Shown here: positions 14,396 through 22,967 of the stretch, piece after piece
Layout of the letters: every line of letters starts with the position of its first letter
How positions within the stretch are numbered: the stretch's first letter is position 1
From: an uncultured Eubacteriales bacterium
GTDB lineage: Bacteria > Bacillota > Clostridia > Oscillospirales > CAG-272
Reading direction: 5' to 3'
Assembly: GCA_934394585.1 (NCBI GenBank)
Contig: CAKRQU010000020.1
Span: 1 to 34,159, forward strand
DNA: 34,159 nucleotides
The notes under the pieces: generated by a model
What the model was told of the DNA's origin: nothing
Seen by the model: only the letters and a program-made list of their open reading frames with translations
Databases searched by the model: none
Translations under genes and position numbers: made by a program

Positions 14396-14976
14396 AAATA
14401 AATATACATCCGCTCGCTTTTTTCTGTATTTTCATCAATGCGATAATTATGCCGCGCGCGGCATTTTCTGCCTTTGCCGTTTCGGTTTTACTGCACGAGA
14501 GCGGTCATATCATCGCGGCGGCACTTTCCGGGAAAAAGCCGCGTGAAATAAAAATTCTCCCCGTGGGGATAAGCATCGGTTATGATACATGCGGCTCGTA
14601 TAAAAATGTGATATTTACGGCGCTGGCAGGACCTTTTATGAATGCGGCGACGGTGATTTTCACGTTTTTTCTGCCGCCGGGATATGAATTTGCCGTATAT
14701 ACGCGGATTTTTTCGTTGTCGCTTTGCGTGCTGAATCTGCTGCCGGTATCGTTTTTTGACGGCGGCAGTGTGCTTTATTCGGTGCTCGCGTTGAAATTCG
14801 GGATACGTGCGGCGGAAAACACGGCGCGCGCCGCGGATATATTTTTTCTCGGCGCGGTATGGCTTGCCGCCGTGTATGTGTTTTTCTACAGCGCGGTGAA
14901 TGCTTCGCTGCTCATTTTTTCGGCTTATGTTTTTGCCGCCGTGATAATGAAAAATGACAGGGCGCTTTTCTCGTAG
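14392..14976 (+). CDS. M50 site-2 protease family protein (SpoIVFB-like)
   Basis: 194-residue polytopic membrane metalloprotease. The zinc-binding HExxH is HESGH (35-39) in the second hydrophobic segment, and the third ligand is Asp123 in NLLPVSFFDGGSVLY. These match intramembrane M50 proteases; SpoIVFB, which releases active sigma-K, is the best-known sporulation member. There is no CBS or PDZ domain. The four-base overlap with ytvI indicates coupled translation and supports a sporulation link, which remains inference. The end is unusual: the last codons and the TAG lie inside a hairpin, CGCTTTTCT (14963-14971) with AGAAAAGCG (14975-14983), of the module-1 type found throughout the intergenic repeats. 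Confidence 0.82.
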   Translation: MKINIHPLAFFCIFINAIIMPRAAFSAFAVSVLLHESGHIIAAALSGKKPREIKILPVGISIGYDTCGSYKNVIFTALAGPFMNAATVIFTFFLPPGYEFAVYTRIFSLSLCVLNLLPVSFFDGGSVLYSVLALKFGIRAAENTARAADIFFLGAVWLAAVYVFFYSAVNASLLIFSAYVFAAVIMKNDRALFS

Positions 14977-15095
14977 AAAAGCGGAGGAAAATAAGCGGGC
15001 GGCGGTCGCGCACCTGTTTCTTTTCCAAAAGAAACAAAAAGTTAGTTTCCTTTACGAAGGAAACGAGGGTGTACTTTTCTGTGAAGAAAAGTACC
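14963..15095. repeat. Hairpin-module array beside element copy E (3' side)
   Basis: It begins inside the M50 gene with CGCTTTTCT/AGAAAAGCG, then GCGGGCGGCGGTCGC (module-3-like), GTTTCTTTT-CC-AAAAGAAAC (about 15017-15036), a module-2 hairpin GTTTCCTTTACGAAGGAAAC (about 15046-15065) and a module-1 hairpin GTACTTTT...AAAAGTAC (15071-15094) abutting the element. No gene is seen beyond 14976. Confidence 0.7.
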
Positions 15096-15555
15096 AAAAG
15101 TCAAAAAGAGGAAAGTATTCCTCTTTTCATCTCCTTCTGTCGCCTCGCGGCGACTCGTGCGAACATACTGCCCAGACAGTCCAATCGTAGACTAAACCGG
15201 AAGTACGGTTCAGACCCCCGCTTGACACGGACTTTAGTCTGTTCAGATTTAATCCTTAGCTTCCCCAACTCGATGCCCATCAAGTTATGCTCGCTCCGTC
15301 GGAGTTTAGCCTATAGTGGGAAGTGTAGCTAAACTTTCGGCGTGGCACCATCCACCCCGTCGAATCTGCTTGCTTTTTGCGGGCAATATGTTCGCACGCG
15401 CGGTATGGCTGATGATGTGATGAGAGATAGACGAAAACATTTTTACTTTGCCATCTATAGTACCATACTTGCCGCGCATTGCTTTCTGCGGCTGACTCGA
15501 CGGGGTGCGAGGTAGTTTGCAAAGGAGGGCGAGGAGCCTTCCTTTGATGACTTTT
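15096..15555 (-). repeat. Dispersed structured element, copy E (complete, 460 bp)
   Basis: Minus-strand copy, 5' end at 15555. Both long-range pairs are perfect: GTGCGAACATA/TATGTTCGCAC at 15387-15397 and 15157-15167, CACCCCGTCGA/TCGACGGGGTG at 15353-15363 and 15497-15507. The GNRA hairpin maps to 15139-15154. The internal helix AGTTTAGC (15303-15310) with GCTAAACT (15328-15335) has a C-G pair where copy F has an A-T pair. The 3' hairpin is short, without the insert. It lies at the convergent junction of the M50 and solute-binding protein genes. Confidence 0.92.
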
Positions 15556-15682
15556 ACCGCGCTTTTGGTCACTCAAAAGCGCGACCCCGTTACGGGCGAC
15601 CACAGTCGCCCGCCCCCTCTTGGCAAAGAGAACCTTCTTTTTGATACTTTTTGCGAAAAAGTCCGCCCCATCCCGCAGGGAC
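15556..15682. repeat. Hairpin-module array beside element copy E (5' side)
   Basis: Module-1 hairpin of the GCGC type (about 15559-15582), module-3 GGGCGACCACAGTCGCCC (about 15595-15612, loop differing from other copies), module-4 CCTCTTGGCAAAGAGA (about 15616-15631), ACTTTTTGCGAAAAAGT (about 15645-15661) and CCCGCAGGG. The order module 1, module 3, module 4 away from the element's 5' end is also seen at 26060-26137 and 34070-34146. Confidence 0.7.
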
Positions 15683-15717
15683 AAAAAACCGACAGAGAAA
15701 ACTCCCTGTCGGTTTTT
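15683..15717 (-). terminator. Bidirectional intrinsic terminator of the solute-binding protein gene
   Basis: AACCGACAG (15687-15695) and CTGTCGGTT (15706-15714) form a perfect nine-base stem with a ten-base loop. T-runs lie on both sides, the longer on the minus strand. It is 16 bases past the minus-strand stop codon. Confidence 0.9.
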
Positions 15718-15733
15718 GCTTCATTTTTTCAAA

Positions 15734-17596
15734 TCAGTTCGTTGCTTCGGTTTCTGCCTGATCGTCGCTTCCGTCGTCCGTGGCGGAAACGAGGTATTTT
15801 TCATAATTTTTCAGATTTGCTTTTTTGAAATCCGTCGTGCCCCAGAATGTAGTCGTCAAACCGGATATTCCCTGCGACATGTAGCTGTTTGCATTAAAGA
15901 GGATCGGGCATATACCGCCTTCCTCCAGCAATGTCTTTTCCGCGTCGTGCAGGATCTGCGCCTTTGTTTTTGCATTTGTTTCCGTATACGCGGAAGCAAT
16001 GAGCGCTTCAAAAGCTTCGCTTACATAACCGGAAGCATAAGGCAGAGAAACATAATATCTCTCTTTGCCCAGACTCGGATCGAAATCCTTGTCGCCTTCC
16101 ATCACCAGTTTGGAAGAACCGCTGTATTCGCGTGCAAACTGAGCGAGATTATAGAAAGGATACGGAGAAATCGCGCTGAAATCTATAGCCATTACATCAT
16201 AAGTGCGGTTATTGTATCTGGTTTCCATTTCGGCATCGCCGACACCGCGGACAACCACATTGAAGCCAAGTGCTTCCCATGCCGTTTTTGTATACTGTGC
16301 CACGGCTCTTTCCTTGCTCTGGTAGCCCAGACGGTCGGAACCGGCGCTGTCGTTTACGGGATCTATGCGGTAATAAACTTCTATCTGACCGAGCGATTTC
16401 GGATTTATTCCCGCTTCCGCTAACAGGCGCTGAGCTTCTTCAAGCTGTGCCGTGGCGGGGAGAACATCGCCGCTCTTTTTCTGGAAAGATGTGCCTTTTT
16501 TGCTGTCAAACACCATGGAGGGGAGAAGCGACGTAGCCGCTTTTGTATTCATGCCGACCAGCTCGGCTATCTGCTCTCTGTCCAGCGCTATGGAAAGCGC
16601 ATATCTCACTCTCGCGTCGGCAAAATAAGATTTGTCGCAATTGAAAATATAAGAGAATGTGGAAGAGCTTTCCACGGATTTGAGCTTCAGCGAATTGGCA
16701 TCAGCCACGGATTTTGTGAGTCCGGAAAGATAGAAAAGTTCTTTTGCGGCATATTTTGTCATCACGCTTTCCTGCGCATCTTTGGAATAAACCACTGCGA
16801 GATCCGCGGGAGTATCAAAATGAATATTTATACGATATGGAGTAACATATTTATCGGCTGCTTCCGTATTTGTAACGATATTGAGATAGTAATATTTGGA
16901 GCGCTGGAGCACGAGAACTTCCGTGGGATCGCTCGAATATTTTCTCACTCTGAAAGGACCGTTTGCGGAAAGGTCGGTACTGTTTCTCGACCATGTATCT
17001 TCATATATGGAAATCTTGTTTTCACGGAGAGGAACGAGCGCGGGGCTGGCGAGATTATAGAGAAATTCATCTATATTCGCGTCGTCTTCAAATTCCACTA
17101 TCACCGTATTTTTCGAAGAGGGATAAACGCCAACGTCGTATATGGAAGTTTCACCGAGCTTTGCCGATTTCGCGCCGCGTATCGCATAAAGCATGGAAGC
17201 CGCGGGAGAGCTGAATTCGGGATTGAGGATGCGGCGCCATGCATAAACGATATCGTTTGCCTGAACTTCGCTTCCGTCGCTCCAGTGCGTGGATTTTATG
17301 GTGATTTTCATTTCCGTTATGCCGGTACGCGCATTTTCGTAAATTTCGTATTTTTTGCAAAGCGCGTTTTCAAGCTTGCCGTTTTTATCGAGCCTGAAAA
17401 GTCCTTCGAAAATGAGATTCAGCAACTGAACCGTATTTTCGTCGGTGTATGCAATGGCGGGATCGAGATTGAGCGGTTTTGTACCGAGATAAACGTCTAT
17501 CTCGGCGCCGTTTCCGTCACTGCCTATTTTAGAACAGCCCGCAAAGCAGAAAAGTGCAAAAACAAGCGCGAGCAATAAAGCCAAAAATCTTTTCAT
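15734..17596 (-). CDS. Peptide ABC transporter solute-binding lipoprotein (family 5, OppA-like)
   Basis: 620 residues. A signal peptide with lipobox FAGC (Cys21) should anchor it outside the membrane. The mature part has the SBP_bac_5 fold: DVYLGTKPLNLDPAIAYTDENTVQLLNLIFEGLFRLD near the start, then ITIKSTHWSDGSEVQANDIVYAWRRILNP, and in the second lobe YFADARVRYALSIALDREQIAELV. These match OppA-type oligopeptide binders, although some members bind other ligands. The C-terminal tail (about 605-620) is acidic. No permease or ATPase genes are adjacent, so it is an orphan that must use a transporter coded elsewhere. It has a strong promoter at 17658-17686 and GGAGG before the ATG. Confidence 0.92.
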   Translation of the reverse strand: MKRFLALLLALVFALFCFAGCSKIGSDGNGAEIDVYLGTKPLNLDPAIAYTDENTVQLLNLIFEGLFRLDKNGKLENALCKKYEIYENARTGITEMKITIKSTHWSDGSEVQANDIVYAWRRILNPEFSSPAASMLYAIRGAKSAKLGETSIYDVGVYPSSKNTVIVEFEDDANIDEFLYNLASPALVPLRENKISIYEDTWSRNSTDLSANGPFRVRKYSSDPTEVLVLQRSKYYYLNIVTNTEAADKYVTPYRINIHFDTPADLAVVYSKDAQESVMTKYAAKELFYLSGLTKSVADANSLKLKSVESSSTFSYIFNCDKSYFADARVRYALSIALDREQIAELVGMNTKAATSLLPSMVFDSKKGTSFQKKSGDVLPATAQLEEAQRLLAEAGINPKSLGQIEVYYRIDPVNDSAGSDRLGYQSKERAVAQYTKTAWEALGFNVVVRGVGDAEMETRYNNRTYDVMAIDFSAISPYPFYNLAQFAREYSGSSKLVMEGDKDFDPSLGKERYYVSLPYASGYVSEAFEALIASAYTETNAKTKAQILHDAEKTLLEEGGICPILFNANSYMSQGISGLTTTFWGTTDFKKANLKNYEKYLVSATDDGSDDQAETEATN

Positions 17597-17657
17597 ACTG
17601 TTTCCTCCGGAATTTTATCTCTGAAAAAAAATATACTTCAATCCGATAATATAGACA

Positions 17658-17686
17658 ATTATACCACTTAAAAGCCGAACAATCAA
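17658..17686 (-). promoter_or_regulatory. Extended -10 promoter of the solute-binding protein gene
   Basis: On the minus strand TTGATT (17686-17681), a 17-base spacer ending in TGG, and TATAAT (17663-17658), about 60 bases before the ATG. It has the same extended -10 form as the GtrA gene promoter. Confidence 0.8.
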
Positions 17687-17699
17687 ATCTTATTTTCAA

Positions 17700-17721
17700 A
17701 AACAATGTGATTTCATTGTTT
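17700..17721. promoter_or_regulatory. Inverted repeat, possible operator
   Basis: AAACAATG (17700-17707) and CATTGTTT (17714-17721) are perfect inverted arms separated by six bases. The repeat lies 13 bases upstream of the -35 box of the solute-binding protein promoter, a place suited to an activator. No T-run makes it a terminator. The binding protein is unknown. Confidence 0.35.
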
Positions 17722-17913
17722 CATACAAAAACATTTGTCGGATATTATATATTTTGCACAACGCCGTGCGGACAGCAAAGACAAAAAGCGGCACGCAGGC
17801 AATTATACAGCATAAGTATATCACAAACCGGCGCTTTTTTCAAGGCATAAAACCAAAATAACGGATTAAAATATAATTTTTTAAAAAAATACCTATTAAA
17901 AATAAAAATATTA

Positions 17914-17942
17914 TTGCACTTACGTCGCTTTTGTAGTATAAT
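17914..17942 (+). promoter_or_regulatory. Sigma-A promoter of the argS operon
   Basis: TTGCAC (17914-17919), a 17-base spacer and TATAAT (17937-17942), leaving a leader of about 80 bases. No other good promoter was seen before the following six genes, so this may drive the run to 25941. Confidence 0.85.
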
Positions 17943-18028
17943 AAACTGTAAAAACCGAAATTTGCGGCTTTTTCGGATGAAAAAATGCCCGCGGATTTCA
18001 AAAACAAAGTCAAGGAGAAAAAGACTTT

Positions 18029-19750
18029 ATGATTTCTTTCAAGAAAAAAACGGCGGCGGCAATATACGATGCCGCAAATAAAGCTTTTCCCGGAGCGGAA
18101 TTGCCGGGCGAGAGCGATATTTTCGCCATGCTGGAATATCCTCCGGATGACAGTATGGGCGATATCGCTTTTCCGTGCTTCCGTCTGAGCCGTGCACTCC
18201 GTGCGGCACCTCCCGCGATAGCCGAAAAAATCCGTGCGCAGCTGGAAAATGCTCTGCCGGAGGGCGCTTCTGCCGCAACGGTGGCGGGCGGATATCTGAA
18301 TTTCAAAATTTCAAACGAATATTTCACCGGAAAAATCCTTTCCGAAATAGCGGAAAAAGGCAGGGATTACGGCGCTTCCGATATGGGCAGGGGCAAAACG
18401 GTGGTGCTCGATTATTCCTCGCCCAATGTGGCAAAACCTTTTCATATAGGTCATCTCGGCACCACGGTGATAGGTCATTCGCTGAAGCTGCTCCACAGCT
18501 ATGCGGGATATAAATGCATCGGCATAAATTATCTCGGCGACTGGGGCACGCAGTTCGGCAAGATGATAGTGGCTTACCGCAAATGGGGCGACAAGGAAAA
18601 GGTAGACAAAGGCGGCGTGGACGAGCTGGTGGCTCTGTATGTCCGTTTCGGCAAAGAGGCGGAAAACGACCCTTCGCTTGTCGACGAGGCGCGGCATGAA
18701 TTTGCAAAACTGGAGCAGGGCGACAAAGAAAATCTCGCGCTGTGGCAGTGGTTCAAGGACGTGAGCATAGCCGAATACAAACGCACCTATGACCGCCTCG
18801 GCATGGAATTTGACAGCTACGCCGGAGAGAGCTTTTATACGGACAAAATGCCCGCGCAGGTGGAGTTGCTCCGCAAAAAAGGTCTGCTGAAAAAGGATAA
18901 CGGCGCCTCCATAGTGGACCTGTCGGAATACAAAATGCCGCCGTGCCTGATACTGAAAAGCGACGGCTCCACGCTTTATCCCACGCGCGATATAGCGGCG
19001 GCTGTCTACAGATACAATACCTACCATTTCGACAAAGCAATATATGTGACATCGGCACAGCAGTGCCTGCATTTCGCGCAGTGGTTCAAGGTAACTCAGC
19101 TGATGGGATATGATTTCTGGGACAAGCTCGTGCATGTGCCCTACGGCACCTGCAGCATAAACGGCGCGAAGCTCGCGACGAGGACAGGCAATGTCGTATT
19201 GCTGCGCGATCTTTTCGACGCCAGCACGGAAAAGGCACGCGCCATCATAGAAGAAAAAAATCCCGCGATGGAAAACAAAGACGCCGTAGCCGAGGCTGTC
19301 GGCGTGGGCGCGATGATATTCTATTATCTTTCCAACAACAGGATGAAGGATATCAATTTCGTGATGGAGGACGCGCTTTCCTTTGACGGAAATACGGGTC
19401 CCTACGCGCAGTATACCTACGCGAGAACATGCAGTATCCTCGCAAAGGAAGGCAAAACGGAGCTTTCTCTGCAAAGCGACCTCTGCCGCGAGGAGCGCGA
19501 GCTGATAAAAACGCTTTCGCTTTTCCCGGAAAAGGTGCTCTCGGCTATAGCCGATTACGAGCCGTCCGTGATAACGCGCTATATTCTCGACGTGTGCAAC
19601 GATTTCAACCGTTTTTATCAGGCTTGCCCGATAAACAATGCGCCGGATGAGAAAACAAAGGCTTTCCGCCGCGCGCTCACGAAATGCACGGGAGAAATAC
19701 TCGCCCGCGCTCTGGAGCTGATTTGTATGAAGCATCCGGAAAAAATCTGA
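18029..19750 (+). CDS. argS: Arginyl-tRNA synthetase
   Basis: 573 residues, class I. It attaches arginine to tRNA-Arg in the cytosol. The N-terminal tRNA-recognition domain is about 1-110. The HIGH motif is HIGH at 139-142 within SSPNVAKPFHIGH. The KMSKS position reads KLATR (381-385), lacking the second lysine. This is common in ArgRS, where a lysine just before HIGH (Lys136 here) is thought to compensate. The C-terminal DALR-type anticodon-binding helix bundle contains FNRFYQACPI. AAGGAG lies 11 bases before the ATG. It is first in a plus-strand run with yebC 33 bases downstream. Confidence 0.96.
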   Translation: MISFKKKTAAAIYDAANKAFPGAELPGESDIFAMLEYPPDDSMGDIAFPCFRLSRALRAAPPAIAEKIRAQLENALPEGASAATVAGGYLNFKISNEYFTGKILSEIAEKGRDYGASDMGRGKTVVLDYSSPNVAKPFHIGHLGTTVIGHSLKLLHSYAGYKCIGINYLGDWGTQFGKMIVAYRKWGDKEKVDKGGVDELVALYVRFGKEAENDPSLVDEARHEFAKLEQGDKENLALWQWFKDVSIAEYKRTYDRLGMEFDSYAGESFYTDKMPAQVELLRKKGLLKKDNGASIVDLSEYKMPPCLILKSDGSTLYPTRDIAAAVYRYNTYHFDKAIYVTSAQQCLHFAQWFKVTQLMGYDFWDKLVHVPYGTCSINGAKLATRTGNVVLLRDLFDASTEKARAIIEEKNPAMENKDAVAEAVGVGAMIFYYLSNNRMKDINFVMEDALSFDGNTGPYAQYTYARTCSILAKEGKTELSLQSDLCREERELIKTLSLFPEKVLSAIADYEPSVITRYILDVCNDFNRFYQACPINNAPDEKTKAFRRALTKCTGEILARALELICMKHPEKI

Positions 19751-19783
19751 TTTTTGTAAATAATTATACAGGAGATATAAATT

Positions 19784-20512
19784 ATGTCAGGACACAGCAA
19801 ATGGAAAAATATCATGCACAAAAAGGAAAAAACAGACGCACAGCGGGCGAAAGTTTTTACCAAAATAGGCAAGGAAATCGCCATCGCCGTTAAAGAAGGC
19901 GGCGCGGACCCCGTATCAAACGGCAAGCTCCGCGATCTCATCGCGAAGGCAAAGAGCAACAACGTGCCGAATGACAATATCGACCGCATCATAAAAAAAG
20001 CTTCCGGCGCGGACGCGGTGGAATACGAAGAAATCACCTACGAGGGCTACGGTCCCTCCGGTGTGGCGGTGATAGTGGAAACAGCGACGGACAACAGAAA
20101 CCGCACGGCGGGCGAGCTTCGCCATTATTTCGACAAATTCGGCGGAAATCTCGGTCAGAACGGCTGCGTAAGCTTCCTTTTCTCCGACTGCGGAGTGATA
20201 AGCATATCAAATGAGGACGGTGACGTGGACGCGGACAAACTGATGGAGGACGCTCTCGAAGCGGGCGCTTCCGATTTCATCGACGACGGCGATGTACTGG
20301 AAATCCGCACCGAGCCGGATGACCTTTCCGCAGTGAGCGACGCTCTCGCGGCAAAAGGATATGAATTTCTTTCCGCGGAGATAGAAAAAGTCCCCTCATC
20401 TTACATAAAGCTCGAAAACGAGGAAGATATAAGATATATGAACCTGCTTCTGGAGCATCTCGATGACAACGAGGATGTTCAGAACGTATGGCACAACTGG
20501 GACGAAGAATAA
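19784..20512 (+). CDS. yebC: YebC/PmpR family protein (TACO1-like)
   Basis: 242 residues, full family length. The N-terminus MSGHSKWKNIMHKKEKTDAQ is the family signature, followed by FTKIGKEIAIAVKEGG and YEGYGPSGVAVIVETATDNRNRT. Members have been described as transcriptional regulators and more recently as translation factors that relieve ribosome stalling at proline runs. Its place between an aminoacyl-tRNA synthetase and housekeeping enzymes fits a translation role, but sequence alone does not separate the two. The C-terminal third is strongly acidic. AGGAG lies nine bases before the ATG. Confidence 0.95.
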   Translation: MSGHSKWKNIMHKKEKTDAQRAKVFTKIGKEIAIAVKEGGADPVSNGKLRDLIAKAKSNNVPNDNIDRIIKKASGADAVEYEEITYEGYGPSGVAVIVETATDNRNRTAGELRHYFDKFGGNLGQNGCVSFLFSDCGVISISNEDGDVDADKLMEDALEAGASDFIDDGDVLEIRTEPDDLSAVSDALAAKGYEFLSAEIEKVPSSYIKLENEEDIRYMNLLLEHLDDNEDVQNVWHNWDEE

Positions 20513-20600
20513 GAAACGCGGCGACAAACCGCGAAAAAGCGCATATAATGTAAATGGGAGAAAAAGCACCGCACAGGGTGCAAAAAGAGGAATTAAGGCA

Positions 20601-22028
20601 ATGATTACAAAAGAGGAATATTCCGTAGAATTCAAAAGCATGTTCCGCGAATACGATATCCGCGGCAGGGTGAGCGACAAGGAGCTTTGCCCCGAAAACG
20701 TATACAAAATAGTAAAAGCTTACTGCAAATATCTGAAAAAGAGAAATATCACGCGCGCCGTCGTCGGCTATGACAACAGAGCCTGCTCGCCCGCTTTTGC
20801 CGAAGCTGCCGTAAAGGCGCTGCGCGAAAGCGGCATAGACGTATTTTTCACGGGGCTTTCGCTCTCGCCGCTCGTATATTTTGCGCAGTATTATCTGAAA
20901 TGCGAGGGCGCCGTGATGATAACGGCGAGCCACAATCCCGACGGATGGTCGGGTTTCAAGCTCGCAAAGGGTTATTCCAAAACGCTGGAGCCGGACGACA
21001 TAAAAGAGGTTTATGCCCTGCTCGATACGCCGGATGAACCCTGCGCCATGGGCAGCTATGAGGAAGTGGACGTGCGCGACGCGTATATCAACGATATAGT
21101 TTCCCGCATACACATGGGAAATAAAAAGCTCCGCGTGGTGCTCGACGCTGGCAACGGCGGCGCGGGTCTTTTCGTATACGAAGTATTCCAGCGCCTCGGC
21201 TGCATGACATTCCAGCTCAATTGCGATCCCGATATCACATATCCGCATTATTTCCCCAATCCCTCCGATCTGAAGGGCAGACAGCGCATGCGCGAGATGA
21301 TTCTGCATCCGTATATCCATGCCGATATCGGTCTTTCCTTTGACGGCGACGGCGACAGAATAGGCGTAATCGACGAAAAGGGCAATAATGTATGGAGCGA
21401 TATCATTCTCGCTCTCATCGCAAAGCAGCTGCTGGAGAAAAAGCCCGGTGCCACGGTGATATACGATGTGAAATGCTCCAAAACGCTGACCGACGTAATC
21501 GAAGCAAACGGCGGAAAGCCTGTCATGTGGAAAACGGGACATTCCTATATCAAAGCAAAGCTGCATGAGCTCAATGCGGAGCTGGCGGGTGAGCGCAGCG
21601 GACATATATTCATTTCCGGCGACGACTGGTACGGATTTGACGACGCCGTTTTCGTGGCGGCAAAGCTGGTGGAATTTCTTTCCCATCAGGAAGAAAGCGT
21701 CAGCGAGATAATAGACACATTCCCGAAATACGTTACATCTCCCGAAATAAAGGCTCGCTGTGCGGACACGGAAAAATACGGGATAGTGGATAAAATCACG
21801 GCGGAGCTGAAAGCGGCTTACCCCGGCAACGTATGCGATATAAACGGCGCGAGAGTTTCTTTCCCGCACGGATGGGGATTGATACGTCCGTCATCCAACC
21901 TGCCGGAAATAGTGCTGATATTTGAGGCGGATACTATGGAGCATCTGCTCGAAATACGCGAAATTTTCAAAACATACACGAGAAAATATCCCGAAATCTC
22001 CGACAAGTGGGATAACGACGTTATATAA
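20601..22028 (+). CDS. Phosphomannomutase/phosphoglucomutase
   Basis: 475 residues, alpha-D-phosphohexomutase superfamily, interconverting hexose 1- and 6-phosphates. The four signature loops are present: phosphoserine loop TASHNP with Ser110; metal loop DGDGDR with Asp248, 250 and 252; sugar loop GERSGH (330-335); and phosphate loop RPSSNLPEIVL near the C-terminus, which resembles the PMM/PGM type rather than GlmM. The product probably feeds nucleotide-sugar synthesis. ATG 20601 is chosen because MITKEEYSVEFKSMFREYDIRG begins the conserved domain; upstream in-frame sequence overlaps yebC. AGAGG lies ten bases before it. An 88-base gap from yebC contains a GCACC...GGGTGC hairpin. Confidence 0.93.
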   Translation: MITKEEYSVEFKSMFREYDIRGRVSDKELCPENVYKIVKAYCKYLKKRNITRAVVGYDNRACSPAFAEAAVKALRESGIDVFFTGLSLSPLVYFAQYYLKCEGAVMITASHNPDGWSGFKLAKGYSKTLEPDDIKEVYALLDTPDEPCAMGSYEEVDVRDAYINDIVSRIHMGNKKLRVVLDAGNGGAGLFVYEVFQRLGCMTFQLNCDPDITYPHYFPNPSDLKGRQRMREMILHPYIHADIGLSFDGDGDRIGVIDEKGNNVWSDIILALIAKQLLEKKPGATVIYDVKCSKTLTDVIEANGGKPVMWKTGHSYIKAKLHELNAELAGERSGHIFISGDDWYGFDDAVFVAAKLVEFLSHQEESVSEIIDTFPKYVTSPEIKARCADTEKYGIVDKITAELKAAYPGNVCDINGARVSFPHGWGLIRPSSNLPEIVLIFEADTMEHLLEIREIFKTYTRKYPEISDKWDNDVI

Positions 22029-22055
22029 AAATTCACGAAAAAAGGGGGCGACGGC

Positions 22056-22967
22056 ATGATGACTGCGGTGCAACGTTTCGACGAAAAACTCGGAGTTTAC
22101 TGCGTCGATATATCGGGCGTCGCCTCTCTTTCGGTAGCCGATACGTTCGATTGCGGGCAGTGCTTCCGTTTTGAAAACAGAGAGGGATATACCGAGGGCG
22201 TAGCCTTCGGCAGATATATCCGCATTTTTCAGGACGGGGACAAAATAACGCTGTGCAACAGCGATATTTCCGATTACGAAAATATATGGCGCAGCTTTCT
22301 CGCGCTCGATGAAGATTACGACGCGGTAAAGCGGGATATAGGCGAGCATTTCGGCATATACGGCGATACGATATTTTCCGCCATGGAAAGGGCGGGCGGC
22401 ATACGCATACTGCGGCAGGACCCGTGGGAAGCGCTCTGCTCCTTTATCATATCGCAGAACAACAATATCCCGAGGATAAAGAAAATAATCCGCGCGCTCT
22501 CGGAAAAATACGGCGAAGGCTTTGAAGCCATGGGCGGAAAATATTTCGGTTTTCCCGCCGCGGCGGCACTCGCGCAAGCGGGTGAAGACGAGCTTCGCGC
22601 CTGCGGCACCGGTTTTCGCGCGGGATATATACTCGACGCGGCAAAAAAAGTAGCGGCGGGCGAAATGGATTTTGAAAAAGTGCGCGGGGAGTCGGGCGGA
22701 GAGGACGCAAAATATCTCTGCACGATAAAAGGCGTGGGACCGAAAGTAGCCGCATGCACGCTGCTTTACGGCTTTCACAAAACGGCGGCTTTTCCCATAG
22801 ACGTCTGGATAAAGCGCGTGCTGGACAAGTATTACCCCGACGGGATAGATATAAATACGCTCGGCGATTATGCCGGCATAGCACAGCAATATCTTTTTTA
22901 TTACGAAAGATACATACAGGCAAAGGAATCGCAGGAAAATAAAGGAAAGGAAAAAGAAAAATGTTAG
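22056..22967 (+). CDS. ogg: 8-oxoguanine DNA glycosylase/AP lyase (OGG1-like)
   Basis: 303 residues, HhH-GPD superfamily, OGG1 subfamily. It removes 8-oxoguanine opposite C and cleaves the strand. The OGG_N domain has TFDCGQCFRF (30-39). The lesion-pocket segment is SQNNNIPRIKKII (133-145). The helix-hairpin-helix is IKGVGPKVAAC with catalytic Lys230, and the conserved aspartate is Asp249 in FPIDVWIKRV. No iron-sulfur cysteine cluster is present. A GGGGG-rich site lies before the ATG. The last seven bases overlap the start of serS, so the two are translationally coupled. This OGG1-like form is known in some Clostridia. Confidence 0.92.
   Translation: MMTAVQRFDEKLGVYCVDISGVASLSVADTFDCGQCFRFENREGYTEGVAFGRYIRIFQDGDKITLCNSDISDYENIWRSFLALDEDYDAVKRDIGEHFGIYGDTIFSAMERAGGIRILRQDPWEALCSFIISQNNNIPRIKKIIRALSEKYGEGFEAMGGKYFGFPAAAALAQAGEDELRACGTGFRAGYILDAAKKVAAGEMDFEKVRGESGGEDAKYLCTIKGVGPKVAACTLLYGFHKTAAFPIDVWIKRVLDKYYPDGIDINTLGDYAGIAQQYLFYYERYIQAKESQENKGKEKEKC

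Larger units (their letters stand above)
17597..18028. other. Divergent intergenic region between solute-binding protein gene and argS
   Basis: It holds the two divergent promoters listed separately, an inverted repeat at 17700-17721, and the argS leader with a small CCGAAA (17955-17960)/TTTCGG (17971-17976) hairpin. The part from about 17722 to 17913 is A/T-rich and I see no gene, RNA or riboswitch in it. No T-box could be recognised ahead of argS. Confidence 0.6.

Noticed and set aside
15160..15260. Group I intron core: GAACAGACTAAAG and GGTTTAGTCTA in the element resemble R and S segments (P7).
   Set aside because: No convincing P, Q or P3/P8 partners were found, the pairing is lost in copy D, and the element sits between genes without exons to join. 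A cmscan with the group I model would settle it.
17977..18081. A 34-codon frame in the argS leader with several Arg codons, a possible leader peptide.
   Set aside because: No ribosome-binding site precedes its ATG, it runs out of frame into argS, and no terminator/antiterminator pair is visible.
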